Of a DNA stretch of 64,000 nucleotides, positions 55,932-63,773 are shown in pieces. The stretch covers positions 117,144 through 181,143 of the forward strand of contig CAIQCK010000030.1 of the NCBI GenBank assembly GCA_903870275.1. The letters are read 5' to 3'. This DNA comes from an uncultured bacterium. Lineage in GTDB: Bacteria > Verrucomicrobiota > Verrucomicrobiia > CAIQCK01. The notes beneath the pieces were generated by a model that saw only the letters and a list, made by a program, of their open reading frames with translations, ran no database searches and was not told the origin of the DNA. Position 1 is the first letter of the stretch. Every line of letters starts with the position of its first letter. Both the position numbers and the translations under genes were made by a program.

Positions 55932-57230
55932 ATGAAAACGCTCCGCCGATTCCTCATCGTTCTGACGTGCGTGTGCAGCGCCGCCTTCGCCGCCGACCCG
56001 GCCGGCGAGATTGACTTCACCCGCGCCCGCGAGATTTTCCAGCGGAAGCAAAGCGGCGAGACCATTTCCGCCGACGACCAGGCGTATCTCCAAAAAGCGA
56101 TGGAAGCCCACCGTCGCCAGATGCAGACGCAAACGCAGTCGCAACCGCAGGCGGGCGGAGGCGACATTGACTGGCAACGAGCCGGCGAGCTTCACCGGCG
56201 CGTGCAGAACGGCGAGAAGCTTTCGCCGGAAGACCAAGCCTACTATGACAAGGCCAAGGCGATTCATGATCGCGGAGGCGGTCCCGGAGGCGGCAACAAG
56301 CAAGGCGGACAAACCGGGCCGGCGCCCGGCGGCAAGGACTCGGTCGGTCTCACGCCGCTCACCGAACTCGGCGCCGGAAAATACAAGGACGAGGACGGCG
56401 GCCTCTACGGCGGGGGCAAAAACGAGCCGCCGCCCGCGCACGCCGCCGCCGCGCAACAAGAGCTGGCAAAAATCCGTCCACTCGACGCCGACGGCAAGCC
56501 GGCCACCGACGGCAAGATCGTGTTGCTGTCGGTGGGCATGTCGAACACGACGATGGAGTTCTCCCGTTTCAAGCAACTGGCCGACGCCGACCCGGACAAA
56601 TCACCGAAGCTGGTGCTCGTGGACGGCGCGCAAGGCGGCCAGACAGCGGCGCGATGGGCCGCCGGCACGGACACCGCAGTTTGGCAAACAGTGCTCCAGC
56701 GGTTGAAAGCCGCGGACGTCACGCCGTCTCAAGTGCAACTGGTTTGGCTCAAGCAGGCAAATGCCCGGCCGACCGGGACATTCCCCGATTATGCGAAACA
56801 ATTGCAGGCGGACATCGCCACGGATTTGAACCTCTTGAAGGCGACGTTCCCGAACCTGCGCGTCGCCTATCTCAGCAACCGCATCTACGCCGGCTACGCC
56901 ACCACGCCGCTCAATCCGGAGCCTTATTCTTACGAGAGCGCGTTCGCGGTGCGCTGGCTGATCCAGGACCAGATCAAAGGCGATGCGAAACTCAACTACG
57001 ACCCGGCGCGCGGCGAGGTGAAGGCGCCACTGCTGTTGTGGGGGCCGTATCTCTGGGCCGACGGCACCACGCCGCGCAAGAGCGACGGGTTCACGTGGAC
57101 GCGCAACGATCTGGGCGCGGGCGATGGAACACATCCCAGCATGGCCGGCCGGCAGAAGGTGGCGGAGTTGCTGCTGAAGTTTGTCAAGACCGACGCCGGC
57201 GCGCGAACGTGGTTTCTGGCCAAACCCTGA
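55932..57230 (+). CDS. Secreted SGNH-hydrolase-like protein with duplicated N-terminal helical repeat
   Basis: 432 residues with a signal peptide (about 1-21). Two ~33-residue helical repeats follow (FTRAREIFQRKQSGETISADDQ... and WQRAGELHRRVQNGEKLSPEDQ...), then a Gly/Gln/Pro-rich linker. The alpha/beta hydrolase of SGNH type has Ser in SVGMSN, GAQGGQ (Gly block), LSNR (Asn-containing block) and DGTHPSMAG (Asp-x-x-His). Predicted carbohydrate esterase or deacetylase. The serine block is GMSN rather than GDS. Specificity unknown. Confidence 0.7.
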   Translation: MKTLRRFLIVLTCVCSAAFAADPAGEIDFTRAREIFQRKQSGETISADDQAYLQKAMEAHRRQMQTQTQSQPQAGGGDIDWQRAGELHRRVQNGEKLSPEDQAYYDKAKAIHDRGGGPGGGNKQGGQTGPAPGGKDSVGLTPLTELGAGKYKDEDGGLYGGGKNEPPPAHAAAAQQELAKIRPLDADGKPATDGKIVLLSVGMSNTTMEFSRFKQLADADPDKSPKLVLVDGAQGGQTAARWAAGTDTAVWQTVLQRLKAADVTPSQVQLVWLKQANARPTGTFPDYAKQLQADIATDLNLLKATFPNLRVAYLSNRIYAGYATTPLNPEPYSYESAFAVRWLIQDQIKGDAKLNYDPARGEVKAPLLLWGPYLWADGTTPRKSDGFTWTRNDLGAGDGTHPSMAGRQKVAELLLKFVKTDAGARTWFLAKP

Positions 57231-57249
57231 CGACGTTTGGCGTGACGAG

Positions 57250-57267
57250 GCCGGCCACCAAGCCGGC
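57250..57267. terminator. Candidate bidirectional hairpin between convergent genes
   Basis: GCCGGC, 6-nt loop, GCCGGC between the convergent SGNH-like and hypothetical genes. No T-tract follows on either strand, so it is a weak terminator candidate. Confidence 0.35.
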
Positions 57268-57269
57268 GG

Positions 57270-57965
57270 TTAGAAAACGACAGCGCTGTTGGGATACTTC
57301 CGGGTCACCGTCGGCGTCGATGCCGATGTGGAGGTGCCGCCGGTTGATGTGGATGCCGCCGGCGTCGAGGACGCGGGACTTGCGGCCATCTGTTGCAACG
57401 CGATCAGTTGTTGCTGCCGGTAAGCCAGCCGCTCCGGATCCTGCTCGCGGCTGATCAACTCCTGCACGTGCTGGATGGCCTCCGGCACGCCACCGTGACG
57501 GTCCACGTAGGCTTGCATGTCGAGCGATTTCCCGTTCGGGAACGCCACCACCCATTTGCCGGACTCGTCCTGCATCGCGGTCGCCTTGTCCACCGTCGGC
57601 TTCTTGACCACGGGCGGAGGCGGCGCTTTCGCAGCCGACGACGCCGTCACGGGCGGCGGTGTCATGGTCGTCTCTTGCTGGAGAATGGCTGTTTCCTTGC
57701 CCTTGGCCAAAACAACGCTGCGGCTGTCGTATTTCACGTCCAACACAACGATATCGCCCGGCAGATGGTCGCCCTCTTTGACAAACCGCGCCATCATCCC
57801 CGGGCGCTCCAGGCTGGCTTCTTCGATCTTGCCTTGCCGAATGAATCCGGTCACGCGCCACTCGCCCGCAAATCCCGGCTGGTTCACTTCGGGCTGCGGC
57901 GGCTGCGGCGCCTGGGCGAACGCCGCCGAAACCATCGCGCACATCATCCACGCTCGCGTTTTCAC
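57270..57965 (-). CDS. Secreted hypothetical protein
   Basis: 231 residues. Signal peptide (MKTRAWMMCAMVSAAFA). The N-terminal part has a short beta-rich region resembling the small membrane-proximal domains of secretion-system proteins (WRVTGFIRQGKIEEASLER, GDIVVLDVKYDSRSVVL). A Pro/Ala linker, a helical region (GVPEAIQHVQELISREQDPE) and a Ser/Thr/Ala-rich tail follow. I do not recognise the family and propose no function. Confidence 0.65.
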   Translation of the reverse strand: MKTRAWMMCAMVSAAFAQAPQPPQPEVNQPGFAGEWRVTGFIRQGKIEEASLERPGMMARFVKEGDHLPGDIVVLDVKYDSRSVVLAKGKETAILQQETTMTPPPVTASSAAKAPPPPVVKKPTVDKATAMQDESGKWVVAFPNGKSLDMQAYVDRHGGVPEAIQHVQELISREQDPERLAYRQQQLIALQQMAASPASSTPAASTSTGGTSTSASTPTVTRKYPNSAVVF

Positions 57966-58031
57966 AGCGTCTCTGTCTCCTGAAAGTGTCGTCTCATCTC
58001 GTGCATCGCTCGTTTCACCAGTCCCGATTAT

Positions 58032-58046
58032 GCGCCAAGTAGGCGC
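58032..58046. terminator. Weak hairpin downstream of the esterase gene
   Basis: GCGCC, 5-nt loop, GGCGC, about 50 nt beyond the esterase stop. On the plus strand it is followed by TTGTTT, but no plus-strand gene ends here. Weak evidence. Confidence 0.25.
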
Positions 58047-58096
58047 TTGTTTCCAGTGATTAAATCAAGTCCAGTGCCTGCCCCCCGCTGCAGCGG

Positions 58097-58858
58097 CTAC
58101 GGGCGTTGGTGCTGGAGAAACCAGTCATAGAGTTTCGGATTGGCATAGGTTTCCGTCCAGGCATCGTGTTTGGCTTCGGGATAGACGGTCAGTTCCACAT
58201 CCGTGCAGCCGACCTTGCGCAACGCCTTCACCATCCGTTCCGACTCATCCACCTCCACCACCGGGTCTTTCGCGCCGTGAAATGCCCAGACGCCCAGCGA
58301 CTTGAGCGCCTCCTTCTTTTTCGGATCGGGCAGCAGCACCGCGATGCGCTCGCCGCCGCCGCAAATCGGCGCGATGGCCGCGAACCGTTCCGGGCAGGCG
58401 AGGCCGAGGCTCCACGTTCCGTAACCGCCCATGCTCAGGCCGGTGAGGTACATGCGCTTGGTGTCCACGCGGTATTTATGGATTACGTCGTCGAGCAGCG
58501 CGATGAGCGCATCGTTGTCCCACCGCTGGCCCGGCGCGCATTGCGGCGACAGGACGATGAACGGAAAATCCGGCCGTTCCCGCACGAGCTTCGGCGGGCC
58601 GTGGATGCCCGTTTTCCAGACATTGGTGCCGCGCTCGCCGGAGCCGTGCAGAAAATAAATCAACGGCCATTTTGTTTTGCCGGAGGCTTTGTATTCCTTC
58701 GGCAAAAACAGCAAATAGTCCGCGCTGACGGTGCGCGTGACCCGCGTCTTGAACGACTTGGCCGACTGCACGCCGTCGGGGCCGGGTTCGGGGGTGTCGG
58801 CGGCACGAACGCTCGCTGCCGCAAACAAAAACATGAGGAGCAGGATGGTCTTGTGCAT
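58097..58858 (-). CDS. Secreted alpha/beta-hydrolase esterase (PHB-depolymerase/feruloyl-esterase-like)
   Basis: 253 residues. Signal peptide (ILLLMFLFAAASVRAA), then YLLFLPKEYKASGKTKWPLIYFLHGSGERG (oxyanion strand) and nucleophile Ser in LTGLSMGGYG. The acid is Asp in HGAKDPVVEVDES and the catalytic His is in EAKHDAW. This is the usual layout of secreted dienelactone/PHB-type esterases that accompany glycosidases. The start ATG lies 3 nt after a GC hairpin with no SD. A longer frame upstream was rejected because the signal peptide starts at this Met. Confidence 0.83.
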   Translation of the reverse strand: MHKTILLLMFLFAAASVRAADTPEPGPDGVQSAKSFKTRVTRTVSADYLLFLPKEYKASGKTKWPLIYFLHGSGERGTNVWKTGIHGPPKLVRERPDFPFIVLSPQCAPGQRWDNDALIALLDDVIHKYRVDTKRMYLTGLSMGGYGTWSLGLACPERFAAIAPICGGGERIAVLLPDPKKKEALKSLGVWAFHGAKDPVVEVDESERMVKALRKVGCTDVELTVYPEAKHDAWTETYANPKLYDWFLQHQRP

Positions 58859-58861
58859 AAG

Positions 58862-58882
58862 GCGCGCGCTTCGAACGCGCGC
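58862..58882. promoter_or_regulatory. GC hairpin covering the ribosome-binding position of the esterase gene
   Basis: GCGCGCG and CGCGCGC with a 7-nt loop (TTCGAAG on the minus strand), 3 nt before the ATG, where an SD would normally lie. It could block or regulate initiation. The 130 nt beyond hold no gene. Confidence 0.45.
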
Positions 58883-59013
58883 AGCGATTATGCAGATTCC
58901 TCCTGCCCCGGCAACAGGGGATTTCCGCTTAGCATCCTGCAAAATTCTCGCGGTCTGCGAAGATTCACCGCAGCCGCCGATGCAAGGAGTCGGAGTCATG
59001 GAATGGCCATTTG

Positions 59014-60285
59014 TCATCGCCGCGTTCCGCCGCCGGCCGCATCCATGCGAACCCAGATCACTCCAGCCACGGTGTCATTGATCTTCGTCAGCGTCTTGAT
59101 CTCGCGCAGGATGGCGGCGTCGCGTTCGGGCACAAAATCGCACCGCAACTCCTTCAGCGGCGTCCCCCGCAGCGGCGAGAGGTCGGTCACTTTCGTGCGA
59201 TTGCACCAGAGCACCGTCAACGGCATCCCCTCCAGCGGCGACAGACTGCTCACAGCCGTGTCGTTGCAACTCAGCAGCGTCAGCTTCATGCCGGCCAGCG
59301 GCTTCAAGTCCTCCACCTGCGTGCCGCCGCACGTGAGCGCGGACAGCGGCATCCCTTTCAGCGACGAGAGATCGCGAATCGGGTTGTTGTGGCAATACAA
59401 TGCCGTCAACGCCATTCCTTGCAGCGGCGACAGATCCGACAACGTCCCCTTCTCGTTCGCCGCCGGTGAGACCGTGAGCCACTTCAGCGACTTGAGCGCG
59501 CGCACCGGCCAGAGGTTTCGCACGCCCGCCGTCGAGAACGACAGTTCCACCACCGCGTTGCGCTGCACCCGGTGCGTCTCCTTGCCGTCGAAGCCCGGAT
59601 TGACTTCCTTCAACTTCGCCATCACCGCGGACACCTGCTGCTCGGGCGGCATCGTCCCGACGTTCACGAGAAACGCTGCCGCCGCGCGATCGGCTTCCTT
59701 GGACGCCTCGGCGGCGCGCCTGGTCACGGCCACGTTGGCGACCTGAATGAACTCCGCCACCGGCTTTCCGTTGATCCGCTGCAGCATCTGCTTCTCAATC
59801 AACAGCCGCGCCGCCTCCTTGTTCGCCACCACCCACACATCGCAACGCAGCTCCTTCAGAGGCATCTCCTTCAGCGGCGACAGATCGCTCACGCCCGTGT
59901 CCCGGATATCCAGCTCCGACAGCATCATGCCGCGCAACGGCGAGAGATCGCTTAACGTGCGTTTCTCCGGCGTGCCCCGGCAGGAAAGCTTGCGCAGGCT
60001 CGTCAGCGCCCGCACCGGTGAAAGATCCGTCACCCCCGCCGACGAAAACGAAAGTTCCGTCAGCGCGCCATCCTGAAACCGGTGCGTCTCCCTGCCATCG
60101 AATCCTAGATTGAGTTCTTTCAACTTCGCCATCACCTGGTGGAATTGTTCCAACGGCGACACCGCCGCCGCAGCTGCCGGCAGCACCGCCGTTTCGGCCG
60201 CACCAACCACCAGCGCGCCCGCGGCGAGCGACAAGGATAGAACCACCGGCATCGAGCATTTCATCATGGATAACCTGGCCGTCAT
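59014..60285 (-). CDS. Secreted leucine-rich-repeat protein with duplicated module
   Basis: 423 residues with a signal peptide (VVLSLSLAAGALVVGA). It has two copies of a module starting MAKLKE.N.GFDG.ETH, followed by short LRRs of about 21 residues with the pattern DLSPL.GM.L..L.C..T.V. There are about four LRRs in the first copy and seven in the second. These LRRs resemble those fused to kinases and lipoproteins in Planctomycetes and Verrucomicrobia, and probably mediate protein binding. AAGGG precedes the chosen ATG; two other Met codons follow within nine residues. Binding partner unknown. Confidence 0.75.
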   Translation of the reverse strand: MTARLSMMKCSMPVVLSLSLAAGALVVGAAETAVLPAAAAAVSPLEQFHQVMAKLKELNLGFDGRETHRFQDGALTELSFSSAGVTDLSPVRALTSLRKLSCRGTPEKRTLSDLSPLRGMMLSELDIRDTGVSDLSPLKEMPLKELRCDVWVVANKEAARLLIEKQMLQRINGKPVAEFIQVANVAVTRRAAEASKEADRAAAAFLVNVGTMPPEQQVSAVMAKLKEVNPGFDGKETHRVQRNAVVELSFSTAGVRNLWPVRALKSLKWLTVSPAANEKGTLSDLSPLQGMALTALYCHNNPIRDLSSLKGMPLSALTCGGTQVEDLKPLAGMKLTLLSCNDTAVSSLSPLEGMPLTVLWCNRTKVTDLSPLRGTPLKELRCDFVPERDAAILREIKTLTKINDTVAGVIWVRMDAAGGGTRR

Positions 60286-60348
60286 CTTACATGCCCTTCA
60301 TCCAATCGCAAGATGCCGCATCCCCAACCAACGTGACATTTTGGAAAC

Positions 60349-60418
60349 TGTAGCGGCGGTCTCTGACCGCCGTCTGCGATCCCATCGACGACTCCGGCGG
60401 TCAGAAACCGCCGCTACA
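60349..60418. repeat. Inverted pair of REP-like palindromes
   Basis: Two 24-nt arms (60349-60372 and 60395-60418) are reverse complements with one mismatch. Each starts or ends with TGTAGCGGCGGT and is itself a small palindrome (CGGCGGT..GACCGCCG type). This is a typical paired REP arrangement with a 22-nt spacer, directly upstream of the LRR gene. Confidence 0.75.
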
Positions 60419-60550
60419 GCGAACGGATACAGCACTTGTGCAGCGCACACGACCGATGTGGAGTCTTGAAAACCATGGTGGCGATTTATGACCACCGCCA
60501 TCGTGCAATTGCAATGTGTAACGGCTCTCATCTGGTCGGCTCAGGTTGGA

Positions 60551-60580
60551 TCGAGTCGGATTCAGTCGGATCGAGTCGGA
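60551..60580. repeat. Three tandem 10-bp units (TCGAGTCGGA)
   Basis: TCGAGTCGGA, TTCAGTCGGA, TCGAGTCGGA in direct succession, next to a GCGGACATCC..CCCGC palindrome at about 60598-60614. No gene is nearby. Confidence 0.6.
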
Positions 60581-60660
60581 ACGACCCCACCGGGAGCGCG
60601 GACATCCTGCCCGCCGCCGTTTGCACACCAAGCGGCGTTGGATTGGAATCACACAGTCGT

Positions 60661-60930
60661 ATCATGCTCAGATTCAGTCGGTTATTCCCTGCATTCGGAT
60701 TCTCACTTTGGATCATTTGGGTTCGTTTTATTTTTTGTCCGTCGGGCGTTTTTCACAACATACTGCAATCACGCCTCTTGATTTTCTCTATTTGGGTTCG
60801 TTTCGTAAAAAACTGTTTTCTCACCGGGACTTCTCCTACTCGAAACGTTCATTTTCCTATGAACAACCGATGTTTTCCAGTTTTGACCGCGTCCATCATT
60901 TGGCTTCGTTTTGCACATTTGCCGTAGCGC
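60661..60930. repeat. T-rich island with three copies of an ATTTGGSTTCGTTTT word
   Basis: Copies at about 60711-60730, 60786-60805 and 60893-60913 share CATTTGG/CTTCGTTTT-type sequence. Composition is sharply AT/T-rich compared with the rest of the window. Short frames here have no SD or domain and are not called genes. Confidence 0.55.
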
Positions 60931-60944
60931 CAGCGCAACTCGTT

Positions 60945-61075
60945 TTCCCTTCTGTCTTCTTTCCATCGTCTTTCTCCTCATGGCTGCCTCTCTGTTTTCC
61001 GACTGCTTTCTGACCTCTGTCCTCTCCTTTCTGTCTTCTGACTACTGACTACTGGTTTCTGACTTCTCCTTTCAT
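60945..61075. repeat. Polypyrimidine tract with CTGACTACTGACT words
   Basis: About 130 nt almost purely C and T on the plus strand, containing TTCTGACTACTGACTACTGG and related words. A purine-rich, oppositely oriented relative lies at 62960-63030. Confidence 0.55.
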
Positions 61076-61218
61076 CATCACGCGCAGAATATAGCGATTT
61101 TCTCTATTATGTAAAGTGAAATTTGCTGCTCTTCCGCCCTCCGCCGCGCCCCCGCCAACGCCGTCTCCTCATGCCAACGCGAGGGTCTGCCGTGGCGATC
61201 GGAGAACGGCCAAGCGCC

Positions 61219-61566
61219 GATAGCCGACAGCCAATGAGCCAATGGCCAAGTGCGCGCATCATGGCTTCGCCCTGCGATGAGAAGACGCGGCTGGCAGATG
61301 GGAGATGGGAGACGAAAGATGGCAGCCGAAATTGTTTCCCGTTGAGAAACACCATGACGCTGGCGGTTCTTTTCACTTAACTTGCCTCGATGCTGGAGAC
61401 CAGCCCATAACCGATAGCCGGCAGCCAATGAGCTAACAGTCAATAGGCCCATTGCGCGCCGTGGTGGTGGCGGCAAGATAATAAGGGAACACAGCCAATA
61501 ACCAGTGAATCAATGGCCAGGTGGGTGTATCATGGCCTCGCAATGGATGACCGGCTATCGGCTATT
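61219..61566. repeat. Left part of a composite A/B repeat array
   Basis: Unit A (about 65 nt, core CAATGGCCA.GTG......TCATGGC) occurs at 61219-61283 and 61502-61566. Unit B (about 60 nt, core CCCATTGCGC ... GTGGCGGCAAGA) occurs at 61441-61500. Between them run AGCCAAT/ATAGCC words. No coding capacity can be supported in this stretch. Confidence 0.6.
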
Positions 61567-61828
61567 GCCTCTCGGCTATCAACAAGCAATCCTCACGGAG
61601 GAAAAGACACACACCACGCCCGCCCACAGCCTGCGGCGCCGGGAAAGAAACTCCACTGACAACAACCACGAAAGAAATTTCTGCAAAAGCCCTGTAGCGG
61701 CGTTCCTGCGAGCGCCGAATGATCGCCAAACTCAAACAATTCGGCGGTCATCCTCAAGAGCTTTTGGAGTGCAGGCCGCCAGTGTGGCCAACGGCTTTTG
61801 CAAAGATTTCAGAAAGGAGACAAACACC

Positions 61829-62385
61829 ATGCCCAAGTATGAAAGTTTGAGGATTTGCCGGTCTGGCAGGAGGCGGCACGCCTTTACAACCGGGTGCTCG
61901 ATCTGCTCGAAGAACGGGACGTGCCGCTGTCGCCGGGTTTCAGAAACCAACTCGACCGTGCGGCGCTGTCGGTGTCGAACAACATCGCGGAAGGTTTTGA
62001 GCGGGTGACGACCCATGAATTGACGGCGTTCCTCGCCATCGCCCGCGGGTCCGCCGGCGAGGTGCGTTCGATGATGGCGGTGGTGAAAGACCGGCCGAGG
62101 CTCAAGCCCCTGGCGCGGCGCCTGCAAGAGATTCGCGCCATGGCGGAATCGTGCGCCCGGCAGATCACGGCGTGGACCGGTTCCATCGAGAGGTCGCCGG
62201 TGCAAGGCAAACGGCACTTGACCGGGCCGGTGAAGGCGCAGCGCGAAGCGGTGCAGGTGGCGCGCCAGTTCCGGCTCGATTTTCTGCGCGGCCTCAAGCC
62301 GGATCACCCGCTCTATCATTCGCCCGAAGCGCGTGCCGCGCGCGGTGAGGAAGCCGGAGAACAGCAACCGGAGAATAGCCAATAG
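61829..62385 (+). pseudogene. Four-helix-bundle protein (S23/IVP family), frameshifted near its start
   Basis: The ATG at 61829 has an excellent SD (AAAGGAG) and reads MPKYES. After one missing T in the TTT run at 61846-61848 the frame is lost. From 61855 the correct frame continues LPVWQEAARLYNRVLDLLEE, DRAALSVSNNIAEGFER and FLAIARGSAGEVRSM, the hallmark of 23S-rRNA intervening-sequence-type four-helix-bundle proteins. An extra T would give MPKYESFEDLPVWQ, the family N-terminus. The C-terminal extension is longer than usual (176 codons after the shift) and runs into the repeat array. It is either a real pseudogene or a sequence error. Function in this family is unknown; RNA or protein binding has been proposed. 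Confidence 0.75.
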
Positions 62386-62425
62386 CCAAGAGTCGATAGC
62401 CAATGCAACCAACGGCGCAATGTGC

Positions 62426-62652
62426 CAATAGCCCATTGCGCACTACGGTGATGGCGGCAAGAAGTTTACGGGTGAATAGTCAGAAGCCAATGAGCCAATA
62501 CCAAGTGTGCGTCGCGGCGGTGGCGGCAAGACGAATAAGGGAAAATAGCTGATAGCCGTTACCCAATAACCAACAACTAATGAGCTAATGAGCCAATGGC
62601 CAGGTGCGCATATCATGCGCTTCGCAACGCGATGATCGGCTATCGGCTATTG
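62426..62652. repeat. Right part of the composite A/B repeat array
   Basis: Unit B copies at about 62426-62490 and 62495-62550 and unit A at 62586-62652 match the copies left of the four-helix-bundle gene in the same orientation, with 80-90% visible identity over their cores. Confidence 0.6.
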
Positions 62653-62731
62653 CCCATTGGCCATTCCGAAGCGTCGAGCCGGGGTCGTCACCTGGTTTCC
62701 CGCAACATGATTCCTCTGAAGCAACGGCGGC

Positions 62732-62899
62732 GTGGCATCCGGGCCGGTCGTTGAAGCCGCCGTAGAATTGTTTCTCGGCGACGGGATCATAAGGATAGAT
62801 GCTCATGTAGCTGTGGACGCCTTTGACCAACAGATAGTCGGCCAATACCCACTGGATCTGCGCGGGCGTGATGGCGTCGTGACCGCCAGGAGGGACAAG
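62732..62899 (-). pseudogene. Remnant of a glycosidase-like secreted protein
   Basis: About 56 codons encode convincing protein sequence (PPGGHDAITPAQIQWVLADY, then HSYMSIYPYDP, AEKQFYGGFNDRPG) with no start of its own. On both sides the frame passes into repeat-derived sequence. The tone of the segment resembles the C-terminal part of TIM-barrel glycosidase-like proteins, but I cannot name the family. Likely a gene fragment left by deletion. Confidence 0.45.
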
Positions 62900-62959
62900 G
62901 GGGAAGATGCGGTTGGCAGATGGGAGATGGAAGAGGGCAACGCAGATGACGGATGAGCA

Positions 62960-63030
62960 AGGACCAAGGACGGAAGACAGAGATCGGAGGTCGGCAGTCA
63001 GCGGTCAGCAGTCCGTGTTCAGTGGGCCAT
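62960..63030. repeat. Polypurine tract, inverted relative of the 61.0-kb pyrimidine tract
   Basis: GAAGACAGAGATCGG, AGGTCGGCAGTCAGCGGTCAG and similar words form the complement-type counterpart of the tract at 60945-61075. Together they bracket the A/B array and the four-helix-bundle gene. Confidence 0.45.
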
Positions 63031-63047
63031 GGACAGCGGCGGGCTTT

Positions 63048-63773
63048 TCATGACTTCGTTTCCGGTCTGGCGAGCAACGCGCGAAACTCTTTCAACTTCG
63101 CTGCGTCTTCGGGCGGCAAGGAGTCCATCAGTTTCAGCACTTTGGCGGGATGGGCGGTCGCTTCTTCCGCCACGCGCATCGGCTCGTCCACCACCTCGAA
63201 AAGATCGCGGTCCACCGCGCCCGCAATGAACGGCAGGAATAGAACCGCGCAAAACCGCTGCATCGCGCCATCCACCTTCACGAAACCGTGAAGGTCGCAC
63301 TTGAGAACGCCGGGTTGCAGTTCCCGGTAGTGGAACAACAGGATGGCGCGGCCCGACTGCTGCGCGGCTTCCTTGTCCGCGCCCTCGCAGAAGAAAAGTC
63401 GCTCGCCCGGCGCGACGCGAAGCGGCCGGAGATAACCGGCGGCGCCCTTGTGGTCGTCGGCGAAATAAGAACCGTCCGGCTGCCGCTCCATGCGATAGTC
63501 CGCGATCTTCAACGACTGCGCCACGATGGAGCTTTGGCCAAGGTGGCTCATGAGATACTCGAAGATGTCGTATCGCGCGTGGACTGTCAGCCCGGGTCTC
63601 CGGATGTTTCGGTAGAGTGTGTAGCCCGGCACGACCTGCCGCACGCGCGCACGCGCCGCCGCGTCGAGCTTGTCAAAAGGAATCAGCGACTCCGGCTGCT
63701 GCGTCGCAAGCGCAATATTGGCCCCTGTGGTCAGGACCACAGCCAGCAGGAAGCCAATGGAACTCGGTCTCAT
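63048..63773 (-). CDS. Secreted hypothetical protein
   Basis: 241 residues from the ATG giving MRPSSIGF; an upstream TTG would bury the signal peptide (SSIGFLLAVVLTTGANIALA). The mature part is alpha/beta without recognised motifs: FDKLDAAARARVRQVVPGYTLYR, HARYDIFEYLMSHLGQSS, AILLFHYRELQPGVLKCDLHGFVKVD, then a helical C-terminus (AKLKEFRALLARPE). The sequence VARYDIFEYL..HL with YxLYR is of a type seen in uncharacterised exported proteins. No SD is visible. Function unknown. Confidence 0.65.
   Translation of the reverse strand: MRPSSIGFLLAVVLTTGANIALATQQPESLIPFDKLDAAARARVRQVVPGYTLYRNIRRPGLTVHARYDIFEYLMSHLGQSSIVAQSLKIADYRMERQPDGSYFADDHKGAAGYLRPLRVAPGERLFFCEGADKEAAQQSGRAILLFHYRELQPGVLKCDLHGFVKVDGAMQRFCAVLFLPFIAGAVDRDLFEVVDEPMRVAEEATAHPAKVLKLMDSLPPEDAAKLKEFRALLARPETKS

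Noticed and set aside
60286..61100. Short plus-strand frames (up to 163 codons) in the intergenic region
   Set aside because: They run through REP-like, tandem and T-rich repeats, lack an SD and have no domain-like sequence.
61219..62652. CRISPR array
   Set aside because: Units are 60-65 nt, two alternating types, imperfect and unevenly spaced. There are no unique spacers of constant length and no cas genes.
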